Numbered from the stretch's first letter, positions 54,193 to 63,548 are shown. The stretch: 64,000 bases of DNA from an uncultured Clostridium sp. (GCA_900553015.1 USBY01000001.1:83367-147366), one strand, 5' to 3'. Numbers and translations: made by a program. The notes: generated by a model from the sequence alone, not told the origin.

Positions 54193-54869
54193 TGTTTTAC
54201 CTCGAATTTATATCCAACTCCACGCATAGTTTCGATATATTTTCCTTTTTTGCCCAACTTATGTCTAATTTTCTTGATATGACTATCTATTGTTCTTGAA
54301 TCACCATAATAATCATAATTCCATACATTGTTTAATATTTTGTCTCTTGATAAAGCAATATTTTCGTTATCTACTAAATATTTTAATAATTCATATTCTC
54401 TTAAGCTTAATTCTATTTGTTTACCGTCAACTTTAACAGTTCTTCCCTCTGGATCTATAGTAATTCCACCATAATCTTTAACTTTGTCTGTGTCTTTTCT
54501 AGTTCTTTTTAAAATTGCTTCTACCCTTGCTACCAATATTTTTGGACTAAATGGCTTAGAAATATATTCATCAACACCTAGTTCAAAACCAAATAATTCG
54601 TCTTGTTCCTCTCCTCTTGCTGTAAGCATTATTATTGGCACCTGTGAAATTTGTCTTATCTGCCTTAATACAGACCAACCATCTAGTTTTGGCATCATTA
54701 CATCTAATAGTATTAAATTAATCTTATTTTGATTTTCCTCAAATACTTGTAAAGCTTCTTCACCATCAGCAGCTTCCAAAATACTATATCCTTTCTGAGC
54801 CAAAAAATCTTTAATTAATTTTCTCATTCTTGATTCGTCATCTACTACTAAAATATTTTCACTAACCAT
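54189..54869 (-). CDS. OmpR/PhoB-family response regulator
   Basis: 226 residues. Receiver with Asp56 (LLDVMMPKLDG) and the KPF lysine, and a winged-helix output domain (LSLREYELLKYLVDNENIAL, DSRTIDSHIKKIRHKLG). First gene of the two-component pair. Similar to VanR/PhoP-like regulators in overall order; targets not known. Confidence 0.96.
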   Translation of the reverse strand: MVSENILVVDDESRMRKLIKDFLAQKGYSILEAADGEEALQVFEENQNKINLILLDVMMPKLDGWSVLRQIRQISQVPIIMLTARGEEQDELFGFELGVDEYISKPFSPKILVARVEAILKRTRKDTDKVKDYGGITIDPEGRTVKVDGKQIELSLREYELLKYLVDNENIALSRDKILNNVWNYDYYGDSRTIDSHIKKIRHKLGKKGKYIETMRGVGYKFEVKQ

Positions 54870-54895
54870 AAATTCCCGCTCCTTCTACGTAATTA

Positions 54896-55555
54896 TTATA
54901 TATTATAATTACTTTTTTTGTCCAGTTTGTGAAAAGATTTAAAATATTTGCTTATTTCTTTATATTTTTTGTTTTCTTTAATAATTAAATACCATAAAAA
55001 AATTATTATAAAAATAATTGCTATATTTTTAGTGTATAGTAATCCAATACTAGCTAAAGCTGTAAGAATACTCATTATTATATTGTTAACAGAATTGCTA
55101 ATTTTATATGCCTCAAAATTACCATAAATAATTCTTAATACCCTATTTAATATTTGCCCGCCATCTAATGGATATATTGGTAACAAGTTAAAAATTGCAA
55201 TTAAAACATTTATATATACTGGTATTGCCATATTTAAAAGCATAAAAAAGAACGCAATTACTATATTAGATATTGGTCCCATTAATAATATAATTATCTT
55301 TTTTACATTATTGAAATTTGATTTTCTAATTTTAGCATTATAATCTTCTTCTTTTTCATTAAAAGCAATTGACAAGCCTAATGGCATAATTCTTATACTT
55401 TTAACTTTATAGCCTAAAATTATTCCAGCTAAAAGATGAAAGCATTCATGTATAATTGCAAATATCATAAACAATATGTACATATAAATTTGATTTACCA
55501 ATAAAAAAACTAATGCTATTAAAAATATTTTTATGTCTATCTTAAATTCCATCAT
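54896..55555 (-). CDS. spoIVFB: SpoIVFB-type M50 zinc protease
   Basis: 219 residues, about six helices. HECFH (His36, Glu37, His40) is the HExxH motif and LPIYPLDGGQ (Asp131) the third ligand region. In sporulation this site-2 protease cleaves pro-sigma K in the mother cell. Directly downstream of the M23 protein, as in spoIVFA-spoIVFB. Confidence 0.9.
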   Translation of the reverse strand: MMEFKIDIKIFLIALVFLLVNQIYMYILFMIFAIIHECFHLLAGIILGYKVKSIRIMPLGLSIAFNEKEEDYNAKIRKSNFNNVKKIIILLMGPISNIVIAFFFMLLNMAIPVYINVLIAIFNLLPIYPLDGGQILNRVLRIIYGNFEAYKISNSVNNIIMSILTALASIGLLYTKNIAIIFIIIFLWYLIIKENKKYKEISKYFKSFHKLDKKSNYNI

Positions 55556-55603
55556 TCTCTCTTTCTAAATTATAGCTATTTTTGATAACTATAATCACAA
55601 TTG

Positions 55604-56464
55604 TTAAAAATCTAAAATCATATCTGGGTCAACATATCTATCTTCTTTTCTTATTTCAAAATGCAAATGAGGTCCTGTAACATTACCAGTTGCTCCAACC
55701 TCTGCAATAGGTTGATTTTGCGTTACATAGTCCCCTTCTTTTACATATAATTTATTACAATGTGCATAATAAATGGCAACATCATCTTTTTCTATTCTTA
55801 AATGATTACCATAATCTCCCTCGCTTGAAGCAATTTTAACTACACCATCTAATGCCGCATATATAACAGTTCCTGTATTTGCCGCAATATCTATACCAGT
55901 ATGATTTTTAGGTACTGTAGCTGTAGTTGGATCCCTATGTCCAAACCTTGATGTAATCGTTCCTACAAGGGGCTTTATTAAAGTATATTTGCTTTTTATT
56001 TCATTTGCATCTATTTCCATCTGAGATAAATTGGTATTTTCAACTTCTTGTGTAGCGCCTCCAATACTAGCAGAATTTTCTAGTGCTTCGTTTAGATTAA
56101 TTTCATTTGTTAGTTCATTAGTTATACTATTTGTAATTTCATTTTCTGCTTTATTCATAAATAAATTATTTGAATTTAACCAATTCATAAAATTTTTATA
56201 TATTTCATCAAAATTGATATCATATGACATAATTTCTCTTGCTTTATTTATCATGTCTTTAGAAAATAAATTTTCTGTATTTCCTAAGAAATAAAATAAA
56301 GAATATATACTTAAACATACTACAATTTGAATTATCATCTTTTTTATTAGTTTATTCTTATATTTTGGAATGCTTTTTATATGCTCGTGTCCCACATTTC
56401 CTTTGTTTCTATAGACCTCTTCTGCTCTTCTTATCCTTTCTTCCGTTGACAGTACTCTTTCCAT
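55604..56464 (-). CDS. spoIVFA: SpoIVFA-like M23-fold protein
   Basis: 286 residues. One transmembrane helix (about 45-63), a low-complexity spacer rich in Asn/Glu, and a C-terminal LytM/M23 domain. Zinc-ligand positions look complete (His188 and Asp192 in HTGIDIA, His268 in GPHLHFEIR), whereas SpoIVFA of Bacillus has lost catalysis; it may be active. Next to spoIVFB, so it probably holds or regulates it. Confidence 0.8.
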   Translation of the reverse strand: MERVLSTEERIRRAEEVYRNKGNVGHEHIKSIPKYKNKLIKKMIIQIVVCLSIYSLFYFLGNTENLFSKDMINKAREIMSYDINFDEIYKNFMNWLNSNNLFMNKAENEITNSITNELTNEINLNEALENSASIGGATQEVENTNLSQMEIDANEIKSKYTLIKPLVGTITSRFGHRDPTTATVPKNHTGIDIAANTGTVIYAALDGVVKIASSEGDYGNHLRIEKDDVAIYYAHCNKLYVKEGDYVTQNQPIAEVGATGNVTGPHLHFEIRKEDRYVDPDMILDF

Positions 56465-56528
56465 AAAAAAACACCTCTTCCTTGGTAATATATTTGTACA
56501 ATATATTCACAAGTTAAGGTATTTATGT

Positions 56529-56855
56529 TTAAAATAAAAAACTTAGTATAAGCAAGCTCACATATATTCCCAATAAAATAAGACTTGTCTTTTTTAATTT
56601 GTTATACTTTTTTATTATGTCATTATATTTTTTCTTATCTTCATAACTATTTATATTTTTTAGATAATCGTAAATTACAGTTTCTGCTTCTTTTAAGACA
56701 TATCCATTTTCTGTTTTAGTATTTATTTTGCTATTTTTCATTCTTTTTATAAGTTCTTTTTCTTTATTTTTTACTTCTGGTTTAATTACAACCCATGCTT
56801 CTTCCACTATGTTTGACGGTAAATTTTTTAAAACAATCATATCTTTCATTTCCAT
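56529..56855 (-). CDS. Unknown tail-anchored protein, 108 residues
   Basis: Frame opens at GTG 56864, but ATG 56855 with AGAGGTG is better. A charged helical body (NLPSNIVEEAWVVIKPEVKN, ELIKRMKNSKI) ends in a single C-terminal transmembrane helix (about 91-108, SLILLGIYVSLLILSFLF). Lies within the sporulation cluster between spoIVFA and yyaC. No family recognised. Confidence 0.65.
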   Translation of the reverse strand: MEMKDMIVLKNLPSNIVEEAWVVIKPEVKNKEKELIKRMKNSKINTKTENGYVLKEAETVIYDYLKNINSYEDKKKYNDIIKKYNKLKKTSLILLGIYVSLLILSFLF

Positions 56856-56891
56856 ATGTATCACCTCTAAATTTATATTTATATAAATAAT

Positions 56892-57425
56892 TTACAAATT
56901 TAGAAATTTTATACTTTGTAATATGATTTTTGAAATATTTTTTGAAAATTTTAATATTAATTTATAATCTGCATTTTTTAAATTATAATAATTTTTTATT
57001 AAGCTTTTTTCATCTTTAGCAACAATGCCTTTAATGGCTATATTTCCAATTGCAGTAGCTTTTTTATTCAATGCACTTCCTGGTACTAATCCTTTTTTTA
57101 TTATGAATACGTTTCCTGGTTCTATAGTGTCTGATAAAGCAGAATCTATACTAATAACATATGGATTATCCCAATTATATTTTATGTTTTTTATATTTTT
57201 TGAATTTATATTATTTGTTAAATCTCCAATAACTTTTATCTTTCTATCTTTTACATTGCGTTTTAGTATTTCTCCAATTATTGGTCCAAAGCTATCCCCA
57301 ACTATTTTATTTGTCCCTATACAAATAAAAATTAAATCCGAATATCTTTTTTCATTTACTCTTTTTATTACTTTATTAAATTCTAAATAAAAATTAGCAT
57401 ATACGCAATTATCAAAAGACATCAT
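56892..57425 (-). CDS. yyaC: YyaC-type sporulation protein (GPR-like)
   Basis: 177 residues. Matches the YyaC family, related to germination protease: LIFICIGTNKIVGDSFGPII, VISIDSALSDTIEPGNVFII, KGLVPGSALNKKATAIGN. Made in sporulating cells in relatives; its substrate is not settled. Start ATG 57425 (ATG-ATG) with GGAGG. Upstream a TGAATA-like element is seen, but the -10 is not convincing for a sporulation sigma factor. Confidence 0.9.
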   Translation of the reverse strand: MMSFDNCVYANFYLEFNKVIKRVNEKRYSDLIFICIGTNKIVGDSFGPIIGEILKRNVKDRKIKVIGDLTNNINSKNIKNIKYNWDNPYVISIDSALSDTIEPGNVFIIKKGLVPGSALNKKATAIGNIAIKGIVAKDEKSLIKNYYNLKNADYKLILKFSKNISKIILQSIKFLNL

Positions 57426-57485
57426 ATCCCTCCATAATCACAGTATATGCTTTTTTAACTAGTATATTCACTTTTAGTTACATAA

Positions 57486-57731
57486 CTAATTTTTTGTTTT
57501 GGCAATTATTATATTTATATCCTTAGAGTTATAATATTTTTTAAATAAATCTTGTGAATGACCAGCAACTTCATTTGTTATAAAAAATGTTTTATAATCA
57601 TTTTCGATTAAATTTTGCAAGACTTTATCCACATTTTCTAAGTCTTGTAACTCTATGCCATTCATACCTATATTCTTAAAGAATTTAAAACTAGTATTAT
57701 CATGAATCGACTTTATATAAGATATTTTCAT
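57486..57731 (-). CDS. Small protein, weakly V-ATPase subunit F-like
   Basis: About 81 residues from ATG 57731 (AGGTGATT upstream; the frame also opens at GTG 57740). Alternating strands and helices (KISYIKSIHDNTSFKFFKNI, KTFFITNEVAGHSQDLF, INIIIAKTK) loosely recall the Rossmann-like F subunit of V-type ATPases, but no other V-ATPase gene is near. Identity uncertain. Confidence 0.4.
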   Translation of the reverse strand: MKISYIKSIHDNTSFKFFKNIGMNGIELQDLENVDKVLQNLIENDYKTFFITNEVAGHSQDLFKKYYNSKDINIIIAKTKN

Positions 57732-57763
57732 AATAATCACCTAATTATATTATATCCAATATA

Positions 57764-58642
57764 TTAATTTTTATTTACTAAATTTATTAAATCTTCTTTA
57801 GAAAAAAGATATTTTTTATTACAAAAATGGCATATAATCTCTGCTTTACCATCTTCTTCTATTATTTTATTTATTTCATTTTTATCTAATGCTTGTAAAG
57901 CTCTTTCAATCTTTTCTTTACTACAATCACATTCATATATTGGATGCATATCAGTTTGAATAACTTTTACATTTTTATCTCCAGTTACTTTTTTAGCAAT
58001 TTCTAACAATGATAAGTTATCATCTAACAATTTTGACATTGCACCTGCTTCAAATATGCTTTTTTCTATTTTTGTTATATCTTCATCTGTTGCATCTGGC
58101 ATTGCTGTTAATAGATAACCACCAGATTTTTTTACTCCATTTTTATCTACAAGTACACCTAAAGCAACTGCAGATCTTGTTTGTTCTGACTCTGTAAAAT
58201 ATCTAGCAAAATCTTCTGCAATTTCTCCAGATGAAATTGGAATTACACCTATATATGGCTCTTTTAATCCAATATCCTTAATTACATTTACATATCCGTT
58301 ATATCCTACGACTCCGCCTACATCTAATTTTCCAAATTCATTTAATGGAGCATCTACTTGTGGATTATCTACCATTCCTTTTATTTTTAAGTTTTTATTT
58401 ACTACAGCAACCATTTTTCCTATTGGTCCATCACCTTTAATTTGCAAAGTAATATTATCTTTTTCAGACTTTAAATCACTTCCCATGATAACACCCATTG
58501 TTAATAATCTACCTAAAGCTGCTGTTGCTACAGGACTTAAATCATGTATTTTTCTTGCTTCTTCTACTAACATTGTTGTTTCTGCACATGTTATAGCAAT
58601 TCTTCCATTGTAAGCTAAAAATTTTATTATATTATCTTCCAT
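57764..58642 (-). CDS. hslO: Redox-regulated chaperone Hsp33
   Basis: 292 residues, holdase activated by oxidation. C-terminal zinc switch with CDC (YECDCSKEK) and CHFC (EIICHFCNKK), the four-cysteine CXC...CXXC pattern; N-terminal body includes AALGRLLTMGVIMGSDLKSE and GGYLLTAMPDATDED. Clustered with rubredoxin genes, consistent with oxidative-stress handling in an anaerobe. Confidence 0.96.
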   Translation of the reverse strand: MEDNIIKFLAYNGRIAITCAETTMLVEEARKIHDLSPVATAALGRLLTMGVIMGSDLKSEKDNITLQIKGDGPIGKMVAVVNKNLKIKGMVDNPQVDAPLNEFGKLDVGGVVGYNGYVNVIKDIGLKEPYIGVIPISSGEIAEDFARYFTESEQTRSAVALGVLVDKNGVKKSGGYLLTAMPDATDEDITKIEKSIFEAGAMSKLLDDNLSLLEIAKKVTGDKNVKVIQTDMHPIYECDCSKEKIERALQALDKNEINKIIEEDGKAEIICHFCNKKYLFSKEDLINLVNKN

Positions 58643-58664
58643 TCTTTATTTCCTTTCTTAATAT

Positions 58665-58711
58665 ATATAAAAAATCTGTTGAAAACAGCTTTTTAAGTCT
58701 TTCAACAGATT
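58665..58711 (-). terminator. Terminator downstream of the rubredoxin gene
   Basis: AATCTGTTGAAA pairs with TTTCAACAGATT around a 15-nt loop, T-run on the minus side. Confidence 0.8.
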
Positions 58712-58720
58712 ATACTAACT

Positions 58721-58873
58721 CTATTGTTTTTCAAACATATCTTTTCCTACTCCACAAATTGGGCAAACCCAATCATCTGGTATATCTTCAAAAGCTGTTC
58801 CTGGAGCTATTCCTGAATCTGGATCTCCTTTTTCTGGATCATATACATATCCACACGCTAAACAAACGTACAT
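58721..58873 (-). CDS. Rubredoxin
   Basis: 50 residues, starting MYVCLACGYVYDPEKGDPDS. The iron ligands are Cys4, Cys7, Cys37 and Cys40 (VCLAC and WVCPICG), so a complete Fe-S4-type rubredoxin and electron carrier for peroxide or superoxide reduction. ATG 58873 with GAGGTG. Its sequence is close to the domain fused to the neighbouring transferase. Confidence 0.95.
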   Translation of the reverse strand: MYVCLACGYVYDPEKGDPDSGIAPGTAFEDIPDDWVCPICGVGKDMFEKQ

Positions 58874-58937
58874 ATTTATCACCTCTTTAGTTTTTTCTAA
58901 TTATATTATGAATATCTTAATTTAGCAATATATAAAT

Positions 58938-60185
58938 TTATTTTTCTTCATATGGGGTAAACATATCTTTTCTTTCTCCACAAACTGGACATTTCCAATC
59001 ATCTGGTAAATCATAAAATTCTGTATTTGGTCCTATTCCGGCAGTCTCATTGCCAACTTTTGGATTATAAATGTATTTGCAGTTTGAACATTCATACATA
59101 CTACCTTCTTCTCCTCGCAAACTTGAAAAGCTCCTATAGCCTAGAGCAATTACTGCAATTACCATAAATGCAAAAGATATTGCCTTTATTATACCACTTT
59201 CAAATAGTATTACCGCAAACATTCCAAATGTTGCACTTATTCCATATAAAATATAAACTGCTTGCTTTTGTGAAAATCCTTTTCTTACTATTCTATGATG
59301 TAAATGTCCTTTATCTGCTTGGAATATAGCCTTTAAAGACTTTCCTTTATGAATTCTTCTTAGTATTGCACATAATGTATCAAAAATTGGTAATCCAAGA
59401 ACTATAACCGGTAAAATAATTACTACAGCTGTATATGTTTTAGCCACTCCTAAAATTGAAACTACTGATAAGGTAAATCCTAGGAAATTTGATCCTGTAT
59501 CTCCAATGAATGTCTTTGCTGGATTAAAGTTAAATGGTAAAAATCCACATAAAGCTCCGGCTAAAGCTGTTATCATTATTATTGCAATTAATGGTGAATT
59601 ATTTAAAGAAAATATTATTAATAGTGATATACATGAGATCATTGTGATTCCAGACGATAATCCATCTAATCCATCCATTAAATTAATTGCATTAGTAATT
59701 ACTATTATCCAGATAACTGTTAAAATCATAGAAACAGCTTCATTAAGCACTGCTGATTCAAATAATGGAACTACCTCTATAATTCTTATGCCAGAAATTA
59801 CAACTGCAATAGCAGCCAAAAGTTGCCCTGAAAGTTTTGCTAATGGTTTTATTGTTTTTACATCATCTATAAAACAAGTTATTCCTAATATTAAAACACC
59901 TACAAAAAAGCCCAATATTTTTCTACCATATTGTTCGGTACCAAATAAATTAAGTCTTGATGAATCTTCTATTGATAATGTTATTACTAAATATATAAAA
60001 GAAACTACAAAACCTGCAATAACAGCGACCCCACCCAGTTTTGGAATTGGTTTATGATGCATTCTTCTATTATCTTTTGGTACATCAACTGCACCTACTT
60101 TTTTTGCTAATTTTATAGAATATGGTGTCATCATAAAAGCTGTTATAAAGGCTAGTAGAAAGGCTATCGCTATATCACCCCACAT
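58938..60185 (-). CDS. WecA/TagO-like GlcNAc-1-phosphate transferase fused to a C-terminal rubredoxin
   Basis: 415 residues. The first ~330 form a MraY/WecA-family enzyme (10-11 helices) with PKLGG, FIDDVKTI, NLMDGLDGLSSG and GDTGSNFLG motifs, which transfers a sugar phosphate to undecaprenyl phosphate to start teichoic acid or polysaccharide. After the last helix and a short linker comes a full rubredoxin (about 363-415) with Cys366, Cys369, Cys399 and Cys402. ATG 60185 with AGAGGTG. Directly after rpiB. The fusion frame is open and unbroken. Confidence 0.9.
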   Translation of the reverse strand: MWGDIAIAFLLAFITAFMMTPYSIKLAKKVGAVDVPKDNRRMHHKPIPKLGGVAVIAGFVVSFIYLVITLSIEDSSRLNLFGTEQYGRKILGFFVGVLILGITCFIDDVKTIKPLAKLSGQLLAAIAVVISGIRIIEVVPLFESAVLNEAVSMILTVIWIIVITNAINLMDGLDGLSSGITMISCISLLIIFSLNNSPLIAIIMITALAGALCGFLPFNFNPAKTFIGDTGSNFLGFTLSVVSILGVAKTYTAVVIILPVIVLGLPIFDTLCAILRRIHKGKSLKAIFQADKGHLHHRIVRKGFSQKQAVYILYGISATFGMFAVILFESGIIKAISFAFMVIAVIALGYRSFSSLRGEEGSMYECSNCKYIYNPKVGNETAGIGPNTEFYDLPDDWKCPVCGERKDMFTPYEEK

Positions 60186-60196
60186 ATTTAACACCT

Positions 60197-60643
60197 CTAT
60201 TTCATATTTTCATTTTCTATCTTTTCTAGCATGTCTAATCTTTCTTTATATCTTCCACCTTTAAATTCTGTTTCTAACCATGCATTTATCATTTCTATTG
60301 CTTCTTTTATTGTTGTATTATCTCCAGATAATGTTAATAAATTTATATCATCATCTGCTTTTGCTGCTTTTGCATATGCCACACTAGTTACACTTGCAGC
60401 TCTTACTCCTTTAAATTTATTAGCAACAACAGTCATACCATAACCTGACCTACATATTAAAATTCCTTTATCTGCATTTCCATTAACCATTGCTTCTGCT
60501 ACTTTTTTAGCATAAATTGGATAATCTGTTCTTTCTTCTGAATATGTTCCATAATCTTCATAATCTATATTATTTTCTTCAAAATATTTCTTTATTTCTT
60601 CTTTTAATTTATAGCCTCCGTGATCTGCTCCAATAGCTATCAT
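60197..60643 (-). CDS. rpiB: Ribose-5-phosphate isomerase B
   Basis: 148 residues. MIAIGADHGGYKLKEEI and the catalytic CRSGYGMTVVANKFKGVRAA block are typical of RpiB/LacAB. ATG 60643 with AGGAGG is chosen over the longer open frame. It interconverts ribose-5-P and ribulose-5-P. Gene order rpiB-transferase is common in Clostridia. Confidence 0.95.
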   Translation of the reverse strand: MIAIGADHGGYKLKEEIKKYFEENNIDYEDYGTYSEERTDYPIYAKKVAEAMVNGNADKGILICRSGYGMTVVANKFKGVRAASVTSVAYAKAAKADDDINLLTLSGDNTTIKEAIEMINAWLETEFKGGRYKERLDMLEKIENENMK

Positions 60644-60680
60644 ACTAAGACCTCCTTTGCTATTTCTGAACAAAAATATG

Positions 60681-60730
60681 CATGTACAATTGTTAAGCAA
60701 TCTGTACATGTGGCAAAGCCACTTTTCTTA
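60681..60730. repeat. Family 2 palindromic repeat (inverted copy)
   Basis: On the minus strand AAGAAAAGTGGCTTTGCCAC followed by ATGTACAGATTGCTTAACAA. The same order and spacing as at 12581, with changes that keep the hairpins paired. Located between divergent genes. Confidence 0.6.
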
Positions 60731-60842
60731 TTCTTTTTTAATATAACACATGATTTTTTAGAATACAATAATTTGTCCTAAAAAGTCTATTTTTCATTGT
60801 ATAAATTATCGAAATACGATATAATTGTTGCAGGTGATTTTT

Positions 60843-62096
60843 ATGAAAAAAGTGTGTATTATTTTATTTTTATTATTGCTTGGAATAGCTTTACTTGTAA
60901 CATTATTTGTGTTTTCTTATAAAAGTTTAAATGCTTCCCAAAATGTGATACTAGGAGATGAAATTATTCTTCCTGATAGAATTGTATACAAAAATTCCAA
61001 TAATCAATATTTTGAATTTCTAAAAGATTCTGAACACTATGATGACATAATAGAATTAGTTGGTGGAAGTTTAAATAATTACAGTGAAAATGGAGAAATT
61101 GTTTCTCAAGATGCTATAGACTCAATTCATAATAATGAATCGTTTTTGGAATTCGACTACGAAACTGCTAGTAAAAACTATATAATTCCTTTTAGTGATA
61201 CTAACAAAAATTCCATGATAAAACTTGCTACCACAGGTGGAAAAGTTTGTTCTACCAACTTAAGAAATATTAATAAATTAACTAAAGAACTTGATAAGAT
61301 TAGTTCTAGTAGCAAGCCTTATTCCTTAGAATATACTGAATTCGTATCTAAAAATCAATTTTCTTTAGAATATAAATATAAACAGCAATTTAAAGAAATA
61401 AACTATAAAATATATCAGGTAAAAATAACTGATTTAAAAACTTATGAAAGATATGAAGCTATGTGTAATCTAAGTTTTGATGAACCTATAACAGAAGATA
61501 CATTTACAGATAATGACCTTATTCTAACTGTAAGTATGGTTCCTAAAATCACTGTAAAAGTAAGTATTGGAAATATACGTTATACATACGAAAATATTTC
61601 TAATGCATATGGTTCCCAATATACTGCTCATTTATTAGTTGTAAGCAAAATTGTAAACACCGATTGTATTTATAATACTGATTTATCAACTGTTGATGCA
61701 CAAGCAAATTTAGACGAATTAGAAACAAGTTATGATGAAAAAATAGATAATTTAGATGAAAATCTATATGTAAAAGATTTTGATCAATTCTATACCGACT
61801 ATACAAATTCTACTTCTACACTTACTGAAGAACAGGCACAAACTATTGCTTCTACTGCATTTGATGAAGCTTCACGTATCGCTGGTAAATATAATGAAAG
61901 TTCACAAACTTATGAGTTAAAAGCTGTACACCCTAATAATTTCTTTACAAGGAAGTCTCGTGAAACTGATACTGTCGCATCATATGAAGTAACAGCTTAC
62001 TGTTTTAGAAGAACCGATGATATCGGAAATGGTGTTGAAATTTATATAGATAATAAATTAGGAAAAATTATAGGAGGTCGAGCTTTTGGTGATTAA
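60843..62096 (+). CDS. Unknown secreted or anchored protein with PepSY-like C-terminus
   Basis: 417 residues. Signal/anchor helix (about 4-26), then an extracytoplasmic region rich in Ser/Asn/Asp. The C-terminal ~90 residues (LTEEQAQTIASTAFDEASRI ... VASYEVTAYCF ... IYIDNKLGKIIGGRAFGD) resemble PepSY-type domains. ATG 60843 with AGGTGAT. It is translationally coupled to the next gene. Confidence 0.65.
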   Translation: MKKVCIILFLLLLGIALLVTLFVFSYKSLNASQNVILGDEIILPDRIVYKNSNNQYFEFLKDSEHYDDIIELVGGSLNNYSENGEIVSQDAIDSIHNNESFLEFDYETASKNYIIPFSDTNKNSMIKLATTGGKVCSTNLRNINKLTKELDKISSSSKPYSLEYTEFVSKNQFSLEYKYKQQFKEINYKIYQVKITDLKTYERYEAMCNLSFDEPITEDTFTDNDLILTVSMVPKITVKVSIGNIRYTYENISNAYGSQYTAHLLVVSKIVNTDCIYNTDLSTVDAQANLDELETSYDEKIDNLDENLYVKDFDQFYTDYTNSTSTLTEEQAQTIASTAFDEASRIAGKYNESSQTYELKAVHPNNFFTRKSRETDTVASYEVTAYCFRRTDDIGNGVEIYIDNKLGKIIGGRAFGD

Positions 62097-63459
62097 AAAT
62101 TTTATAAAAAAACATATTAAAGGAATAATTTATATATTATCATGTTTAATTTTAGGAATACTTTTTTACTATTATATTGCCACTTCTGTTCTTTCTTCTT
62201 TTGTAATTTTAGCAATGGGGCTATTTAGTATAGAATCAATTGTTGCAACACTGTTATATCCATTTTCTTTATTAATATTATTTTTTGCGGCAAGTTACAT
62301 TCTATATAAATATTTAATGTACATAATTACAGCTTTTACTAATAAAAAATTACTAAAACCAATACTTTTATTACTTTTACTTGCTATATTAATAACTATA
62401 TGTATCATTTTTAATTTTGTTTTATCCTCTTCAATAAAACATCTATTTTTAATGATAGTATATATTTTAGGAACTATTTTTATTCCTCTTATCTTATTAG
62501 CAATAATACTATTAAATAAAAATTCTTCTAAAAAGAGTAAAGTAAAAAAATCTATTTTAATTGTGGTTTTTGCTTTAATAATTTATATAATAAATATTCC
62601 AACATTACTAGTAAGTAGTACATATATAACAACTTATATAGCAAATCATCTAGATAAAACTACACAAGGTCCAAATTTAGAATATTTAAATAATTACGAA
62701 CAACGAATGGCAACAAAAGGATTTTTATATAAATCTGATGTGGAATATATTCTAAATATAGCTGAACGAAGAAGCGAAAAAGTTATTGTTAATTATAAAT
62801 TTGATGATGAAACTATAACAATTTCAAATAAAGATGAAAATTTTAAAGATACAATTACAACTAACTTAAAATGGGAATATTATAAATTTAATTATACTTA
62901 TACTAGTGATATTGTTACAATAAATATTGAAAAATATGCTAATATTCAAGAAAATGAAGAAAAAAATAGTAATATTATTTTAGCAGGAAATATGAGAAAT
63001 GATTTAATACAAAATGTAACTACAGAAAATGTAGAGACTACTTCTACAAATTTTGTAATAGAAAATAGTTTTACATTAACACCTGGATATAGACCTGATA
63101 TTAGTAACTTACGACTTTTATTAGTATATGATAAAAATTCTAATAACTTTATCCCTGTGGTAGATAATGAGTCTTGTGTAAATATGATAGCATCATATGA
63201 AGTTACATCAACTAGTCTAAGTATTACTCTAAATAACGATACAAATTTAAATGTTTTAGACTATACATTAAGAATAAATAGATATGATGACAATTTAACT
63301 ATACCAGAGGATAAGAATTATAATTATTATTATCATTATGAACCTGTTGTTACAAGTTCTACAAATGGTACTGGTAATACTGTGTTAACATTTGAATTTG
63401 ATGATATTTTATCTTTAGAAGAAATGAATAATATAGAAATAATATTCGGTAATAATTAA
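62086..63459 (+). CDS. Unknown membrane protein with C-terminal extracellular domain
   Basis: 457 residues. About six helices in the first 190 residues, then a soluble, Asn/Thr-rich extracellular half (about 200-457). Start is TTG 62086 or GTG 62089; AGGAGG at 62072 favours TTG by spacing. It overlaps the previous gene by 11 bp, so the two probably form one surface complex. No family recognised. Confidence 0.65.
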   Translation: MVIKNFIKKHIKGIIYILSCLILGILFYYYIATSVLSSFVILAMGLFSIESIVATLLYPFSLLILFFAASYILYKYLMYIITAFTNKKLLKPILLLLLLAILITICIIFNFVLSSSIKHLFLMIVYILGTIFIPLILLAIILLNKNSSKKSKVKKSILIVVFALIIYIINIPTLLVSSTYITTYIANHLDKTTQGPNLEYLNNYEQRMATKGFLYKSDVEYILNIAERRSEKVIVNYKFDDETITISNKDENFKDTITTNLKWEYYKFNYTYTSDIVTINIEKYANIQENEEKNSNIILAGNMRNDLIQNVTTENVETTSTNFVIENSFTLTPGYRPDISNLRLLLVYDKNSNNFIPVVDNESCVNMIASYEVTSTSLSITLNNDTNLNVLDYTLRINRYDDNLTIPEDKNYNYYYHYEPVVTSSTNGTGNTVLTFEFDDILSLEEMNNIEIIFGNN

Positions 63460-63465
63460 TCACAT

Positions 63466-63499
63466 AAAAATCCTTAGGATACAATCTTAAGGATTTTTA
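63466..63499 (+). terminator. Terminator of the two-gene operon
   Basis: AAAAATCCTTA pairs with TAAGGATTTTT, T-run at the end. Confidence 0.85.
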
Positions 63500-63519
63500 T
63501 TGAAATATTAAGAAAATAC

Positions 63520-63548
63520 TTGCTAAATTTAGTATTTCATGGTAAAAT
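63520..63548 (+). promoter_or_regulatory. SigA-type promoter for rpsT
   Basis: TTGCTA, 17-bp spacer, TAAAAT, 80 bp before the start codon; the leader may hold the autoregulatory site. Confidence 0.7.

Noticed and set aside
57486..57731. A V-type ATPase operon
   Set aside because: Only one weakly similar small protein is present; no other subunit gene is adjacent.
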